Origin: Juglans regia
Taxonomy: Eukaryota > Streptophyta > Magnoliopsida > Fagales > Juglandaceae
Assembly: GCF_001411555.2 (NCBI RefSeq)
Contig: NC_049904.1
Span: 26,673,370 to 26,737,369 of the forward strand
Direction: 5' to 3'
DNA: 64,000 nucleotides
In this document: positions 37,388 to 48,009 of the stretch, piece by piece
Layout of the letters: each line of letters starts with the position of its first letter
How positions within the stretch are numbered: position 1 is the stretch's first letter
The notes under the pieces: model-generated
Database searches by the model: none
What the model was told of the DNA's origin: nothing
The model's input: the letters and a program-made list of their open reading frames with translations, nothing else
Translations under genes and position numbers: made by a program

Positions 37388-38068
37388 TTTTTATAACAAT
37401 ATATAAGAGTCATGCTAGATCTCACAAGGATCCCATAAACTGTCATGGTGCTGTGCCACATCAATTTTTTTTTTTTTTTTAATCTCATTTTCAGCCCATG
37501 TCCCATCCCTTTCCCTCTTTCTCAGTTCCCAAAACCCAGCCTGTCGCTTCTTTTCTCCATTCCTTTTCACTTTGTCTTCCCCTTCCGTCAGTCGGTAAAA
37601 TTACTTTTTTAACTTTCTGTGTGCTACACAGAAGCCCCACACCCTGCACACCACTTAAAAATATGTGATTTTATTTTTTTATCTTTATATTTCATATTTC
37701 AATTCAATATGAAATATGAGAATAAAAAAGTAATATCACATATTTTTAAGTGGTGTGCAGGATGTGAAGCTTATGTCTATAATTTTTTTTTCAAATTTCG
37801 TCAGCTCTTTTTTTTTTTTTTTGTTAGTTTTGTTGTTTGTACAGTTCTCGACCTCCTGTCCCTAACAACCACATTTTGCAGTCGTCGCGGGCAGTTCCAA
37901 TCCAATAACTTCACACCCTCGTCCACGTCTCGTTTATCTTCAACAACTTCCTGGACTTGGAGCCCCTGACTGACTGCTCAGTCCTACTCCTAATTGCTAA
38001 TTTCAAGTACCCAACCTCATTATCCTAACCTAACCCTTGACCCTTGTTGCCCTCCGATCAATCCAGCC
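37388..38068. other. Intergenic region upstream of the F-box gene
   Basis: This contains the long palindrome at 37626-37776 and T-runs at 37466-37481 and 37808-37822. The promoter and 5' UTR of the F-box gene should lie in 37830-38068, which is pyrimidine-rich. Confidence 0.4.
37626..37776. repeat. Long near-perfect palindrome (fold-back MITE)
   Basis: The left arm CACACCCTGCACACCACTTA, then AAAATATGTGATTTTATTTT, is mirrored by the inverted right arm CACATCCTGCACACCACTTA, then AAAATATGTGATATTACTTT. Arms are about 70 bp with few mismatches and a very short centre (near 37700). A transcript would form one long hairpin. Confidence 0.85.
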
Positions 38069-39549
38069 ATGGCGAGCCTCCCGAAAGATCTACTCATATG
38101 CATACTCTGCCAGCTACCAGTCAAACCACTCCTTCAGTTCCTCTTCGTCTACAAGTATTGGCGCCATCTGTTTGATAGTCCGGTCTTTGTCGATCTCCAC
38201 CTCAAGAACTCCATGGGAACCGGCTCCAACCTCGCCCTCATTCTTCAAAAGGACTCCGAGCTCTACTTCATTGAGCTCGACCTCTTGAACGACCCTGTCG
38301 AGCTCGTTCACCCTTTGATGTGCTACAACCATCGAATTCAAGTTCTGGGCTCCTACAACGGATTGCTCTGTATCGCTAACGTGGCCGAAGATATCGCTTT
38401 TTGGAACCTAGCCATCAGACAACACAAGGTCTTGCCCTTTTAACCTGCCGAGCCAAACAACAACTGCGGGTCGAGCTATCTGGGCGCGTGGGTTTACTGG
38501 TTCGGGTACGACTCGGTTCATGATGATCACAAGCTGGTGAGGATTTTGCAATTTATTAATTTAAAAAACGATGGGTTTGTCTTGAAGGTTAAGGTCTATA
38601 GTCTGAAAGAGAATGAGTTGAGAGACTCCGAAGACATGCCTTATGTCCTCTGTTACACGAAGAAAAACGGGACACTTGCTAGTGGTTGTTTGCATTGGGT
38701 GGTGAACAGGAAGTTCAAATTTGACGATTCTGATCTGATTGTCGCGTTTGATCTTACGGTTGAGAGTTTTCGGGAGGTGCCGATGCCGAAATGTGCGGTG
38801 GAGAAGTTTCAAATAGACGTAGGAGTGTTGGGTAGGTGCTTTTGTATGGTTGCGAATTACTATGATATTCGCGTTGATGTTTGGGTGATGAAGGAGTATG
38901 GGGTTAAGGAGTCTTGGGCCAAGCTGTTTACGGTCGAACAAGAAGTAATATTTTTTTGTGGGACTTTCACGTATTTGAGACCCTTGGCCTATTCAAAGAG
39001 TGGTGAGGAGGTTCTGTTGGAACAGAACCATGAGAGGCTTCTGTGGTACGATTTGAGAAAGAAAAAGATCAAGAACGTGAATCTTGGTGGTCTGCCTACT
39101 CCTTTTGAGGCTCATATTTGTGTCGGAAGTCTTGTCTCGGCTGAGGTGAATAGAGAATACAATGAGAAGCAGCATAATTCAGGAGCAGAGAAGATCAAGA
39201 GCAAGAAAAGGTAAATTACAAGAGATTTTTGTCTTTTGGGTTTATGCAACTCTCATTGTTTCTTTATGCTAGTCAATGTGTTTCTCTTTGCGTTATTATG
39301 GTAATTAGACGTAGTGATTATTCATTAGATGACATGCTTGGATGATTTTGGTTATGGTCCCACTCAGAGTAGAGATATGTGTAATTTTGTTCACATTTTA
39401 ATGGATAGGTCAGTTTCGTTTTCCTATCTCTATAGCAATTTATGCAATTTTGTGGCATTTACTTTCAATGTGACTTATTGCCTGAAGAATTGGCATTTGT
39501 TCTTCTCAGGGACGATTTCCTGTCAAAGGGCTTCAAATTGGTGTTATAA
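38069..39549 (+). pseudogene. F-box protein gene (CPR1/F-box-kelch type) with one in-frame stop
   Basis: The plus-strand frame starts MASLPKDLLICILCQLPVKP, an F-box (residues about 3-45) that would bind SKP1 in an SCF ubiquitin ligase. It continues through an F-box-associated region (VLGSYNGLLCIANV, SGCLHWVVN, FDLTVESFREVPMPK, RPLAYSKSGEEVLLE). Exon 1 is 38069-39210. Its donor (AAAAG/GTAAAT) joins an acceptor at 39509 to a 40-nt exon 39510-39549 that encodes RDDFLSKGFKLVL and stop, the usual C-terminus of this group. The joined frame is 394 codons, broken only by TAA at 38441-38443 (codon 125, after RQHKVLPF). There is no other lesion, so the break is recent, or a sequencing error, or polymorphic. 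If real, the protein would end after the F-box and a short tail. Confidence 0.85.
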
Positions 39550-40845
39550 GCAAACAGAAAAATGAAAGAAGCGTGGAAAATAGGTGATTTATTGAAATAG
39601 CTTGTCGTCTAGTTGTAAGGCTTGCTTGAGTAGCTTATTTGGTCTTAAATAGTTTCGTCGTTCATTTTAATTACAAGGAATGGTCTGATTAATCAAATTA
39701 TTATCTTTTACCTTTAAAAATATTACCACATCGAATTAGGGGCACTTGCCTTCTTCTAGACTAACCAGTTCGAATAGGCAATTGGAGAGGATCTCTATTC
39801 TTCTACTTCGTGCTTATTTTTGCATCTTTGTTCTTTATATGCAGGAAAGTGAATGCAAATAGATATACTTGTGAATCTGAGAATGCTTGAAGATGGAAGG
39901 AAACAATTACTACTATGAAATGTGTCATATTCCTATATGCTTAAATGAGTATACTTGTTCAGTTTTTTCTCCCTGATAAATAACATGTTCTTATACTTTA
40001 GTGAGTATAGAGATAACTGTGTTGTTGTGAGCCTTGTAGTTTTTGTGTTTTTTGAAGTTTGTATGCCAAATGACTATGTACACCGTTCTGTGTTGTTGAG
40101 ATTCACTTCTCGTTGATCAGTAGACCTTAATAAGAATATATTTTCGATCTTTTGGTGCATAAATAAAAATAGTGGGTTCTTGGATTTTTTCTGACTTCTT
40201 CACCAATTCATGATCAAAGTTTTCCCATATCACTCGAGATCAAGATAAATAGTTTTGTTTTTTGAATTTTGAATTATTATTTTACTTCAATAACTTAAGT
40301 TCTATTATTATTTTTTTAACATTATATTATATGGGATGACACGAGAATCTTCCATTTTTTTTTCCATTTTTCAATTATAGAATAAAATTATTATGTCCAT
40401 ATTTATCAAGATTAAAAAAAGAGCTTCTCTGCGAATTTCTTCACCCCAATTCCTCTCTTGTTTCTCTATCATCTTCCCCACCTTTCCATTTGCATGTCAT
40501 TTTCTTTTCTCCCATCATGCCCACCCTATATCCGACCTAAATCTTCCCAATGACTGTACAACAAAGCTTTAATGTGCGAATGAATGGGCGTCCCTTCTTG
40601 CCACTCATTTTGCAGGCTGCCTTGCCTGCCTTAGACTTTCTGATACCTTCTGGTTGGTAAATGGGTCTCTGATGTGATGAGAGTGCTGCTCTAATTAGAG
40701 GGCTTTTCACAAAATGTGTGGAACTATCATGAGTCGCTGGCTATGGTAGACATGGCAAAATGAAGGAAGCTAGTCTCCTGATGCAATCCCTTAAGAAAAC
40801 GAATAACGTTAAATATAGACTTAGGTTGATTGAGGAAGTTCTCAT

Positions 40846-40886
<41 letters not shown>

Positions 40887-41180
40887 CTCTCTAGTATGGA
40901 ATGAGTGCACAGATGGCTATTTTTGGTGATGATTGTCATAAATAGTTCTCTGTTTCATTCCATTTTTTTCCTTACTTGAGATCACCAACTATTATGGGCT
41001 TTTGTGTGAAATCGAAGGCTTTCGAGTTTTCACCAAAGGCATGGAGGTCCTCAATAAAATTGTGGATAAGAGCATAAGGGTTTGGATGTCTGTAGTTCTA
41101 GGTCGTAGCAGTATAGGGTGGCTGGTGGCTACGATGGAAGCAGTGTTTCTAGCAGAGAGACAATAAGAATTCATAAAACA
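39550..41180. other. Intergenic region, CT-rich microsatellite near its end
   Basis: No gene is supported. A (CT)n run of about 16 units, with one CG interruption, lies at 40851-40883. From about 40940 the sequence begins to resemble the decayed LINE that follows. Confidence 0.4.
40851..40883. repeat. (CT)n microsatellite
   Basis: CT dinucleotide run with a single CTCG interruption. Confidence 0.9.
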
Positions 41181-41903
41181 CATGTGCGAAGGAAATAGAG
41201 GATTCGTGGCTCAACAATGCTCCAGCATACATGGTAGATTTTTAACTATAACCGAATATGGTGGAGGAGGTCGGTGGGGTGTTCTAGACTTCTAGTCATT
41301 CCAAAAGAGTATGAAGGCCTAAGTTGGGAGAAACTTGTTGTCGAGTTATGCATATTTGCTGATCTGTTTTTTGCATTCATGGAGATGGGTCATTGGGAAA
41401 AAGCCAAAAGAACACATGTTCTCATGAGAACAACAATTTGGATCTGAAGCAAAAAGGTGAGGCAATCATATGAAGAAGCTCTGAATATAGGTCATGTGTC
41501 GGTGACTCAGTTTGATAATAGGGGCAAGAAGGGAAACTGTCAAAATGGTTTGCAGCCTTTGCAGATCATGCATGGACAAAACCCAAGTCAGACGGGGTCC
41601 GACTCCTCTGAAAGCTTAAGAACTATTTCTTATGCAACGATGGATGGTTTTGGACTTCCCAATGGTAGTATGGCTGAAAGAGAGATTCACAGTACATTAA
41701 AAGAGATGCAAAACCAGCCCATCGAGTTGAATGAAGCTTATCAGTGAAACTTGATGGGCCGGGCGTGATAAGAGGTGGTAATGGGGCTGTAAGGCCCAAT
41801 AAGTGGGAGTCGAATCACAAGTCATTAAAACAAAAGAGTGGGTTGGGCATGATAAGTGACTAATCGAATCCTATAAAATTGGATAAAGGAAAAAGAAAGT
41901 TGG
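41181..41903 (+). mobile_element. Decayed LINE, ORF1 part (left of the LTR insertion)
   Basis: At about 41228-41285 the plus strand reads GRFLTITEYGGGGRWGVL, the conserved stretch of plant LINE ORF1 that follows the zinc-knuckle region. Stop codons come straight after. An open stretch, 41457-41747, follows with polar sequence (NGLQPLQIMHGQNPSQTGSD). The LTR element at 41904 interrupts it, and LINE-like sequence resumes at 45438. Confidence 0.5.
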
Positions 41904-42589
41904 TGTTAACGTCGGGTTTCGCACGCTTTTAGGTCAAGTTCCAGTAACTTGGGTTTTCAGAGCTAGGCCTCGATCGGTGCTGTGTGGAGCCTCGGCAGTA
42001 GTCCGGTGTGGCTATACGATGTTGGTGCGTACATTCATGACCATGAACATGAACATGAACATGAACAATATTTAAATACAGAGAAAATAAAGAGAGATGG
42101 ACACAGATTTACGTGGTTCGGCACTAGGTCTACGTCCACGGGGGTTTGGGGAGGGGAGTCTCTACTATAATATACTTGTTTACAGTCTTTCATAGCCTCT
42201 CATTTCTCACTGTACAATGAAGATCTACTTACTGGAAAAGATGTTCTTTCTCCAAAGGTTGAAGAAGAAGCCAAATAAGAAAAACCCCAGAAGCCTTTCA
42301 AACAGTCCAAAAAGTCCCACATCCGTAGGTTCCCCTTGTCTTTTATCTTTTGCCTCCCATTTGCTTTAAGTCATTTTCCTACTTTTCTCTCCTGACACCT
42401 TACACCTTATTCTCCCTTATTTTATATCAAATCATCTATTTTTTCTCTCCTAACACCCTCACTTTTGACACCCACACTCTTTAGTCTCTTCTTGTCCCCT
42501 CTCATTCTCTCATATCTTGTCTTCTAGTGAGTCCTCCCAATGGGCTAGGCTTAGGAAATTCCATAGATCGAGGGAAAAATACCCTCACA
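41904..42589 (-). repeat. Left (3') LTR
   Basis: It begins TGTTAACGTCGGGTTTCGCA and ends CCTCACA. It includes an ATGAAC microsatellite (about 42036-42066) missing from the other LTR, and GATTTACGTGGTTCGGCACT ... CTACGTCCACGGGGG, which is common in plant LTRs. In minus orientation TATAAAATAAGGGAG, near 42415-42430, is a possible TATA box. Confidence 0.85.
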
Positions 42590-43454
42590 GTTATCCCGTC
42601 AATTCCTATCAGACCTGTCCTACCTTTTGAAAAATGCTGCGGAAGGGACAATGCAACATTTAGGCATACATTTCTCCTTGGTATCCTGCAGGGAGGTAAG
42701 TCATTTGGGCAGTTTGCTACTGGACTCACTCCCGCCTGTTAACGCTTACGAGGAAGGTACATTTTGTCTTCGGGTGGCTAAGGACTGACCCGCACTCCTC
42801 CGCGAAAGGGATAAGACAACTTTTTAGCCTTACCTTTCCTTTTTTGCCTCGCAGGGATGTAAATTATTGATGGAGTTCCTGTTTAGTGGAGTTAACTTTG
42901 CTGATGAAAACTAGTTGATTTTGTCGTTGCAGGTTACTCTAATTGGAGATATCATGTCGGGTCGTACAACTGGTGTTTCGCACTATAGAAAATAATTACG
43001 TTAGTAAAATAGAATTCACATAAGTTTTGAGGGGGACAAACTGGAGTGTTTAGCTGCTGCGGCTAATTTTTGCCCGCTGCTTGACCAAAATTACCCACTG
43101 TTATTTGCCATTTCCTCTCTTCCTCGCTCATTTTTGTTTTTGCTTCCATTTTCCCTTTTTTTTTTCATCGTTGGGGAAGTCACCTGTCGTCATATTTGTT
43201 CATTTTCTTCTGATTGTGTATTGTCATGATGTTGTCTATCGAGTAAGGTGGTGGGCCACGTGCTTGCCCTGAATGACCATGCATGACCATGATATCCTTA
43301 GTTGGGAGGCTCTGCTCGATGTGCATGGCCAAGCTATTGGTAGGTGAGAGAGATCACATGCACTGGTCGACAAACACAGGGTTGAGGAGCTAGCCAAGTG
43401 CGCTGGCTGAACTTTCGAAAAACACTGGGTTAAGGTGCTAGTTGTGTGCGCAGG

Positions 43455-44177
43455 CTAAGGATCTCTACCCGATGTGCATGGCCGAGGAGTGAGTTGTGCG
43501 GCTGGAGGTGGTCGAGGAAGGTGTTGTCTGAAGGGCTTGAACCGTGGAGTTGTTGGCGGAGGAAGAGTAGCTAAGGAGTGATGGGCTGACGTGTCATCGT
43601 GCACGACTGAGGAGTGACGCTTCAAGGGCTGTGGAGGGGCTACTGATGAGTCCATGCTCGTGGAGAGTCTGTGGGCGAGGAGTTGTGGCTGTGGGCGAGG
43701 AGTTAAGGCTGTGGGCGAGGAGTTAAGGCCGTGGAGTTCAGTGGCCATGGCTGAGGAGAAAGATGCCGTGATGCTAGGCCGTTGAGTGGTGGGCCGAGGG
43801 GGAGGATACCGCCATGAGTTAGCTGTGGTCATGTGGCTGTGTATTAGGCGAAAAAGGTTGCCACTGGTTGAGAATGGTAGGTGTTCACTCCGGCGCGGAC
43901 AGACGACGCTGGCGAGCCAGATGGTGGCTTCCAGTGCCACTCTCCTGTTGCGCCACAGCGGGGCCGTGGCATTTCTTCTCTCCGTTGTCGCGAGCTGTTG
44001 GTGTGTGTCCTTTGGCGGACGTTTGCCCACTGTGGCGGTCGGGGAACCCTCCAGCAGAGGTAGACAATGCCTGCGGGGCACAGGGTGGCTGCCTGCATTG
44101 CTCCCTGGCCACGCCGCGGCTAGCCAGAGTCGTAATCTAGCACATACGAAGAGGCGCATATCGTGAACATTACTCAT
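43455..44177 (-). CDS. Open frame of 240 codons inside the LTR element, function unknown
   Basis: An ATG-started minus-strand frame, in the element's own direction, gives a Pro/Arg/His-rich product (PPPTTPRFKPFRQHLPRPPP near the C-terminus). It matches no gag or pol domain I know. Its C-terminal half is made of degenerate tandem repeats (PRPQPQLLAHRLS), seen at DNA level as a 21-bp unit at 43671-43733. The high GC content makes long frames likely by chance on both strands, and several overlap here. Treat as hypothetical. Confidence 0.25.
   Translation of the reverse strand: MSNVHDMRLFVCARLRLWLAAAWPGSNAGSHPVPRRHCLPLLEGSPTATVGKRPPKDTHQQLATTERRNATAPLWRNRRVALEATIWLASVVCPRRSEHLPFSTSGNLFRLIHSHMTTANSWRYPPPRPTTQRPSITASFSSAMATELHGLNSSPTALTPRPQPQLLAHRLSTSMDSSVAPPQPLKRHSSVVHDDTSAHHSLATLPPPTTPRFKPFRQHLPRPPPAAQLTPRPCTSGRDP
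43671..43735. repeat. 21-bp tandem repeat, three copies
   Basis: The unit GCTGTGGGCGAGGAGTTAAG and its variants repeat in a row inside the LTR element. Looser copies of TGCATGGCCGAGGAG-type words spread over 43310-43500. Confidence 0.75.
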
Positions 44178-44783
44178 AGCTTCCCGCCGACCCCCGTTGG
44201 TGGGGCTGCCTTTAGAAACTACTGGTGGTCCGATTGGATGCCATCAGCAGGTGGTCTAGGCCGCGAACTCTTGGGTGCATGTTGTCAACGTGGTACGTGC
44301 ATGACACTATTCATGCCATGCACGGCCACCTCCATTGTGCACATTGCACACTTGGTCCCTACTTGCGAGCTGTTCGGTGTACCCCTTCCTCTCTTTCCTT
44401 ATAAAGTATGTTCAAAACTGAGTATTTTACAATTCTAAGCAGTCGGGATATTTGGCTTTGTGCCCGAGCAAAACCAACCAAGCACCATTCATTGCAAAAT
44501 ACCTGTAAAAATAAAAGGTTAGAGAGTCAAAAGTACTTATCTGGAAGATTTCCATCTGCTCCTTGATTACCTATATAAAAAAAAAAAGATTTCCATCTAC
44601 TCCTTCGGAGATCATTTAGCACGCTGGAAAATCGTCCTCCTTTTGCTTCCGGTGCCAAAGAAAAATCTCGATGGCGTGCACAAAGAAAAAATCTCGTTCT
44701 TGACTTCCGAGTTGCCTGGAACAAGTCGTTGCTGGCATATGAAGTACACGTAGAATCTATAACGATCTCATAGACGGCGCCAT

Positions 44784-45437
44784 TGTTAACGTCGTGTTTC
44801 GCATGCCTTTGGGCCAAGTTTCAGCAACTCAGGTCTTTAGAGCTAGGCTTTGATCGGTGTTGTGTGCAGCCCCCGACAGTGGTTCAGTGCTGTTGTATAG
44901 TGTTGTTGCATACATCCATAGCCATGAACATTATTTAAATGCAGAGAAAATAAAAAGAGATGGACATACAGATGTACATGGTTATACACTAGGCGTACAT
45001 CCACGGGGTTTGGGGAGGGAAGTCTCCACTATAATATGCTTGTTTACAGTCTTCCATAGCCTCTCAGTTCTTACTGTACAATGGAGATCTACTTGCTCAA
45101 GAATATGTTCTCTCTCCAAAGGTTGAAGAATAAGTCGAATAAGAAAAACCCTAGAAGCCTCTCAAACAGTCCAAAAAGTCCCCCATTTGTAAGTTCTCCT
45201 TGCCTTTTATCTCTTGCCCCCTATTTGCTTTAAGTTACTTCCCTACTTTTCTATCCTGACGCCTTATACATTGTTTTCCCTTACTTTATGTCAAATTACC
45301 TATTTTTCTCTCCTGACACCCTCACTCCTTAGTCTCTTATTGTCCCCTCTCATTCTCTCATATTTTGTCTTCTAGGGAGTCCCCCCAATGAGTTGGGCCT
45401 AGGAAATTCCATGGATCGGGGGAAAAATCCCATCACA
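44784..45437 (-). repeat. Right (5') LTR
   Basis: It begins TGTTAACGTCGTGTTTCGCA and ends CCATCACA, and aligns with 41904-42589 along its length. It is about 32 bp shorter, mostly through lack of the ATGAAC repeat. The primer-binding-site-like sequence abuts it at 44764-44783. Confidence 0.85.
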
Positions 45438-46380
45438 GTTGGGTTTGGCACATTTTTTATATACAAACCCAGGATAGTGTGGCGGGTCAAAAGTAGAATC
45501 GAGTCAAAAGGAGAATCGGGTATCGACATAGATTCAGTGGAAACGAACTGCCTTCCACCACGGGTGGCACAAAAAAGTTCGCCAATGTGTGCTACACCCC
45601 TAGTCAGTGTTCTCTACGACGAAACAACATCACTCACTCTGGCGTTGAAGGAAAATAGTGTAACACCAAGGCTTGGGGCAGGTGTAGGGTCTATCAAAGT
45701 GGCACACCCCCTTTCAATGTTCCCTTCGTTGAAATGATGTCACCCACGTGGGTGCCGGAGGTGAAGTAACTTGAGGTATTGCCAAGAGTTGGGGGAGTTT
45801 ATGGATTTTCTCCAACCCAGAACTTCAAATGGTGATCATGGCTCCACCACCCATGACGAAGGGAACCAGTTTCTCGGTACCTCTTCAGGCACCTTGTGGG
45901 TCGACACAAAGCTTTGGACAAAGTGGTGATAGCAATAGTGGTGCAGTGGAGGAGATGTTGGATTTGTATGCAGAAGATGGTGTGGAGGAAGTAATGGGGT
46001 TGTTATTGATGCCTTGCAAGGAGGAATGTTTAGGGCTTGGTCTATAGTTTGGAGTTGAGTTTGTGGAAGATGTTGTATCCCTGATATCTTTTCCACTGAT
46101 CAACAATAGTTGGTTCATCAATGGATTACATGTGGAGGATTTGAGGACCGATTCACGGCAATTCACACTGCAATTGAGGCAATTCACTTGCTTTGAACAA
46201 AATCAAGATCTAAGAATAACAAGAAGTTAAAGTGTCTTAATTGGACAATCAACTATGATGCTAAGGGAGGTAGTCCAAGTCGAGAAGGGAGGACTAGAGG
46301 GAGGGCAGAACCAGTTGTAATATGAAGCCCAAGATTCTAACTTGAAATGTTTAGGGACTAAAATCTAATTCTAGTAGGAG
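45438..46380 (+). mobile_element. Decayed LINE, right part with ORF2 start
   Basis: Continuation of the element cut at 41903. At 46325-46366 the plus strand reads MKPKILT, stop, NV, stop, GL. That is the start of a LINE ORF2 endonuclease domain (ILxWNVRGLN pattern) with the Trp and Arg codons turned into stops. No catalytic RT domain follows, so the copy is 3'-truncated or too decayed. The open frame at 45829-46047 lies in the ORF1/ORF2 interval and has no domain of its own. Confidence 0.5.
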
Positions 46381-47709
46381 CGTTCAGAGTTTACAAGTAT
46401 TGATAAGTGTGTTGGGGAATTTACAGTTGCTTGTAAAAATTTGGGTTTATGGGCAAAACCTGGATTGGTGGGATAGGCCTTGGTGTATTGGTGGTGGTTG
46501 CACCATTCCCAAGTGAGAGATCGGGGTAGGCATCTCTTTGGGCTTGGTCTAGATTTGATAGGTTTTTAATTTCTCCCTCTTGGGCTTTGTTAGGATTATC
46601 TTTCTAGATGAGCTTAATGTGCATGCATGATCTCCTTATATCTATTTTCTGCACCCTCTTATATACATCTTATTTGCTAAGCCTTTTGATCAATGTTTTG
46701 AATACCGTACCGGATGGCGTACCGGTCAAGACACTGGAACGAAATATTTCGGTACCGGTACCGTTTCGTGTACCGTTTCGGAATAGTCGATATATGAATA
46801 AATTATATATATAAATATATATAACAATTATATTCTAAAATAATAGTTTATATATGAATAAATTATATATAAATACATACATACATATAAATTATAAATA
46901 GTCTAATCTAAATTGGGGGTCAAAAAATAAACTTATAGTTTGAAAAAATGAAAAAAAAAAAAAAAAAAAACAGGCCGAAATATCGGCCGAAATATAGGCC
47001 GGTACAGGCCGAAATTTAGGCCGAAACGGCCGGTACCGGCCGGTACGGCCGGTATTTTGGCCGGTACGGTATATATCTAGTACCTGTACCGGCCGGACGG
47101 TCGAAATGAATTTTTTTTTTTTAATAATAAATTTTAGTTTTTTTAAAATAATTACGCACTCTATAACTATATATAACGAGTATATTAGATTATGATAAAA
47201 TCATTGAATATAATTAGATTAAAATTATGTCTCTCTGCGAGGTACAATCAAAATATGAATAACGTAGTACTGTCACCAAATTATAATATATTGTGCAAAA
47301 AAAAATTGATAAAAAAATAAATTCAATTTGCGTAACATCTTATTATAAAATAAAATATTACATTTCTATATTCCGAAATTAGGTTTGAATTAGTATATGT
47401 TTTTTTTTTTTTTTTTTTTATATCATTCTCGTACTTGTCGTGCGTTATTTTGTTCTGCGCCGAATTAAGGAACCAGATCACGGCCCACGAATATATAGCT
47501 CTATAATCGCACACAACACCAACTCAGCGGAGAGATCAGAGCCGTCAAAATGGTGAATAGTTGCATGAAAGTCTCATGTTTTTCGCCCACATCCAACCAA
47601 CTCTCACTGCATTCATTCAACTTGGCCAAAGCTTCTATATTTGTTTATAATTTAAGAAAATATAAATTAAATGTGAATAAATAATACAAACACACCATAT
47701 ATATATATA
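46381..47709. other. Repeat-rich region left of the Helitron
   Basis: No gene is supported. It contains the CCGG/GTAC palindrome block at 46690-47110, an A-run near 46950-46970 and a T-run of about 20 at 47400-47419. The last 10 bp before the Helitron end are TA repeats. Confidence 0.5.
46690..47110. repeat. Palindrome-dense GGCCGGTAC / CGGTACCG repeat
   Basis: The left part has ATACCGTACCGGATGGCGTA, CGGTACCGGTACCGTTTCG and ACCGTTTCGGAATAGTC. The right part has GGCCGAAATATCGGCCGAAA and GGCCGGTACCGGCCGGTACG. Together they form loose inverted halves around an AT-rich centre with ATACATACATACATA. It looks like a fold-back transposon whose arms are built of short palindromes. GC content jumps sharply in the right arm (46970-47100). 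Confidence 0.6.
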
Positions 47710-47738
47710 CTAGCAGTGTATGTACGTGCGATGCACGT
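47710..47738 (-). other. Helitron 3' terminus with hairpin
   Basis: The minus-strand CTAG lies at 47713-47710 with a host T next to it. The palindrome ACGTGCATCGCACGT lies 11 nt inside. Both are the defining features of Helitron 3' ends and should act as the rolling-circle termination signal. Confidence 0.85.
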
Positions 47739-48009
47739 TTGCCCTGTATTAGGTTATTCTAAAATATAAACATCTAGTGTAGAATAAGAAAATTTAATGA
47801 TAAGGTCTATGAAGATAACATAATTAATTGTTTAAGTAAACTATAATTGTTTAAAGTCTCTGATAATAGATTTAGACAGACTATATGTTTAAGCAAGTCA
47901 GGAAAGTGAATATTACATAATTGTTTTTTTGGTTACTGAAAGTAGAGTCTAAAACGACTAAATATTACATAATTGTTTCTTTTGCTACTAAAAGTAAAGT
48001 CTGAAACAA

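Larger units (their letters stand above)
41904..45437 (-). mobile_element. Non-autonomous LTR retrotransposon (LARD-like), GTTGG target duplication
   Basis: Two similar direct repeats, 41904-42589 and 44784-45437, both run TGTTAACGTCG...CACA. The 5 bp before (41899-41903) and after (45438-45442) are both GTTGG, a clean target-site duplication. Just inside the right LTR the minus strand reads TGGCGCCGTCTATGAGATCG, a primer-binding-site type common in plant LTR elements, so the element is transcribed on the minus strand and the right LTR is its 5' LTR. The interior (2.2 kb) encodes no gag, protease, integrase, RT or RNase H that I can see; it is GC-rich at 43.4-44.2 kb. The LTRs differ at many positions, so the insertion is not young. 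Confidence 0.88.

Noticed and set aside
43786..44166. Plus-strand frames of 60-126 codons inside the LTR element
   Set aside because: High GC makes all six frames open; they run against the element's direction and show no domain.
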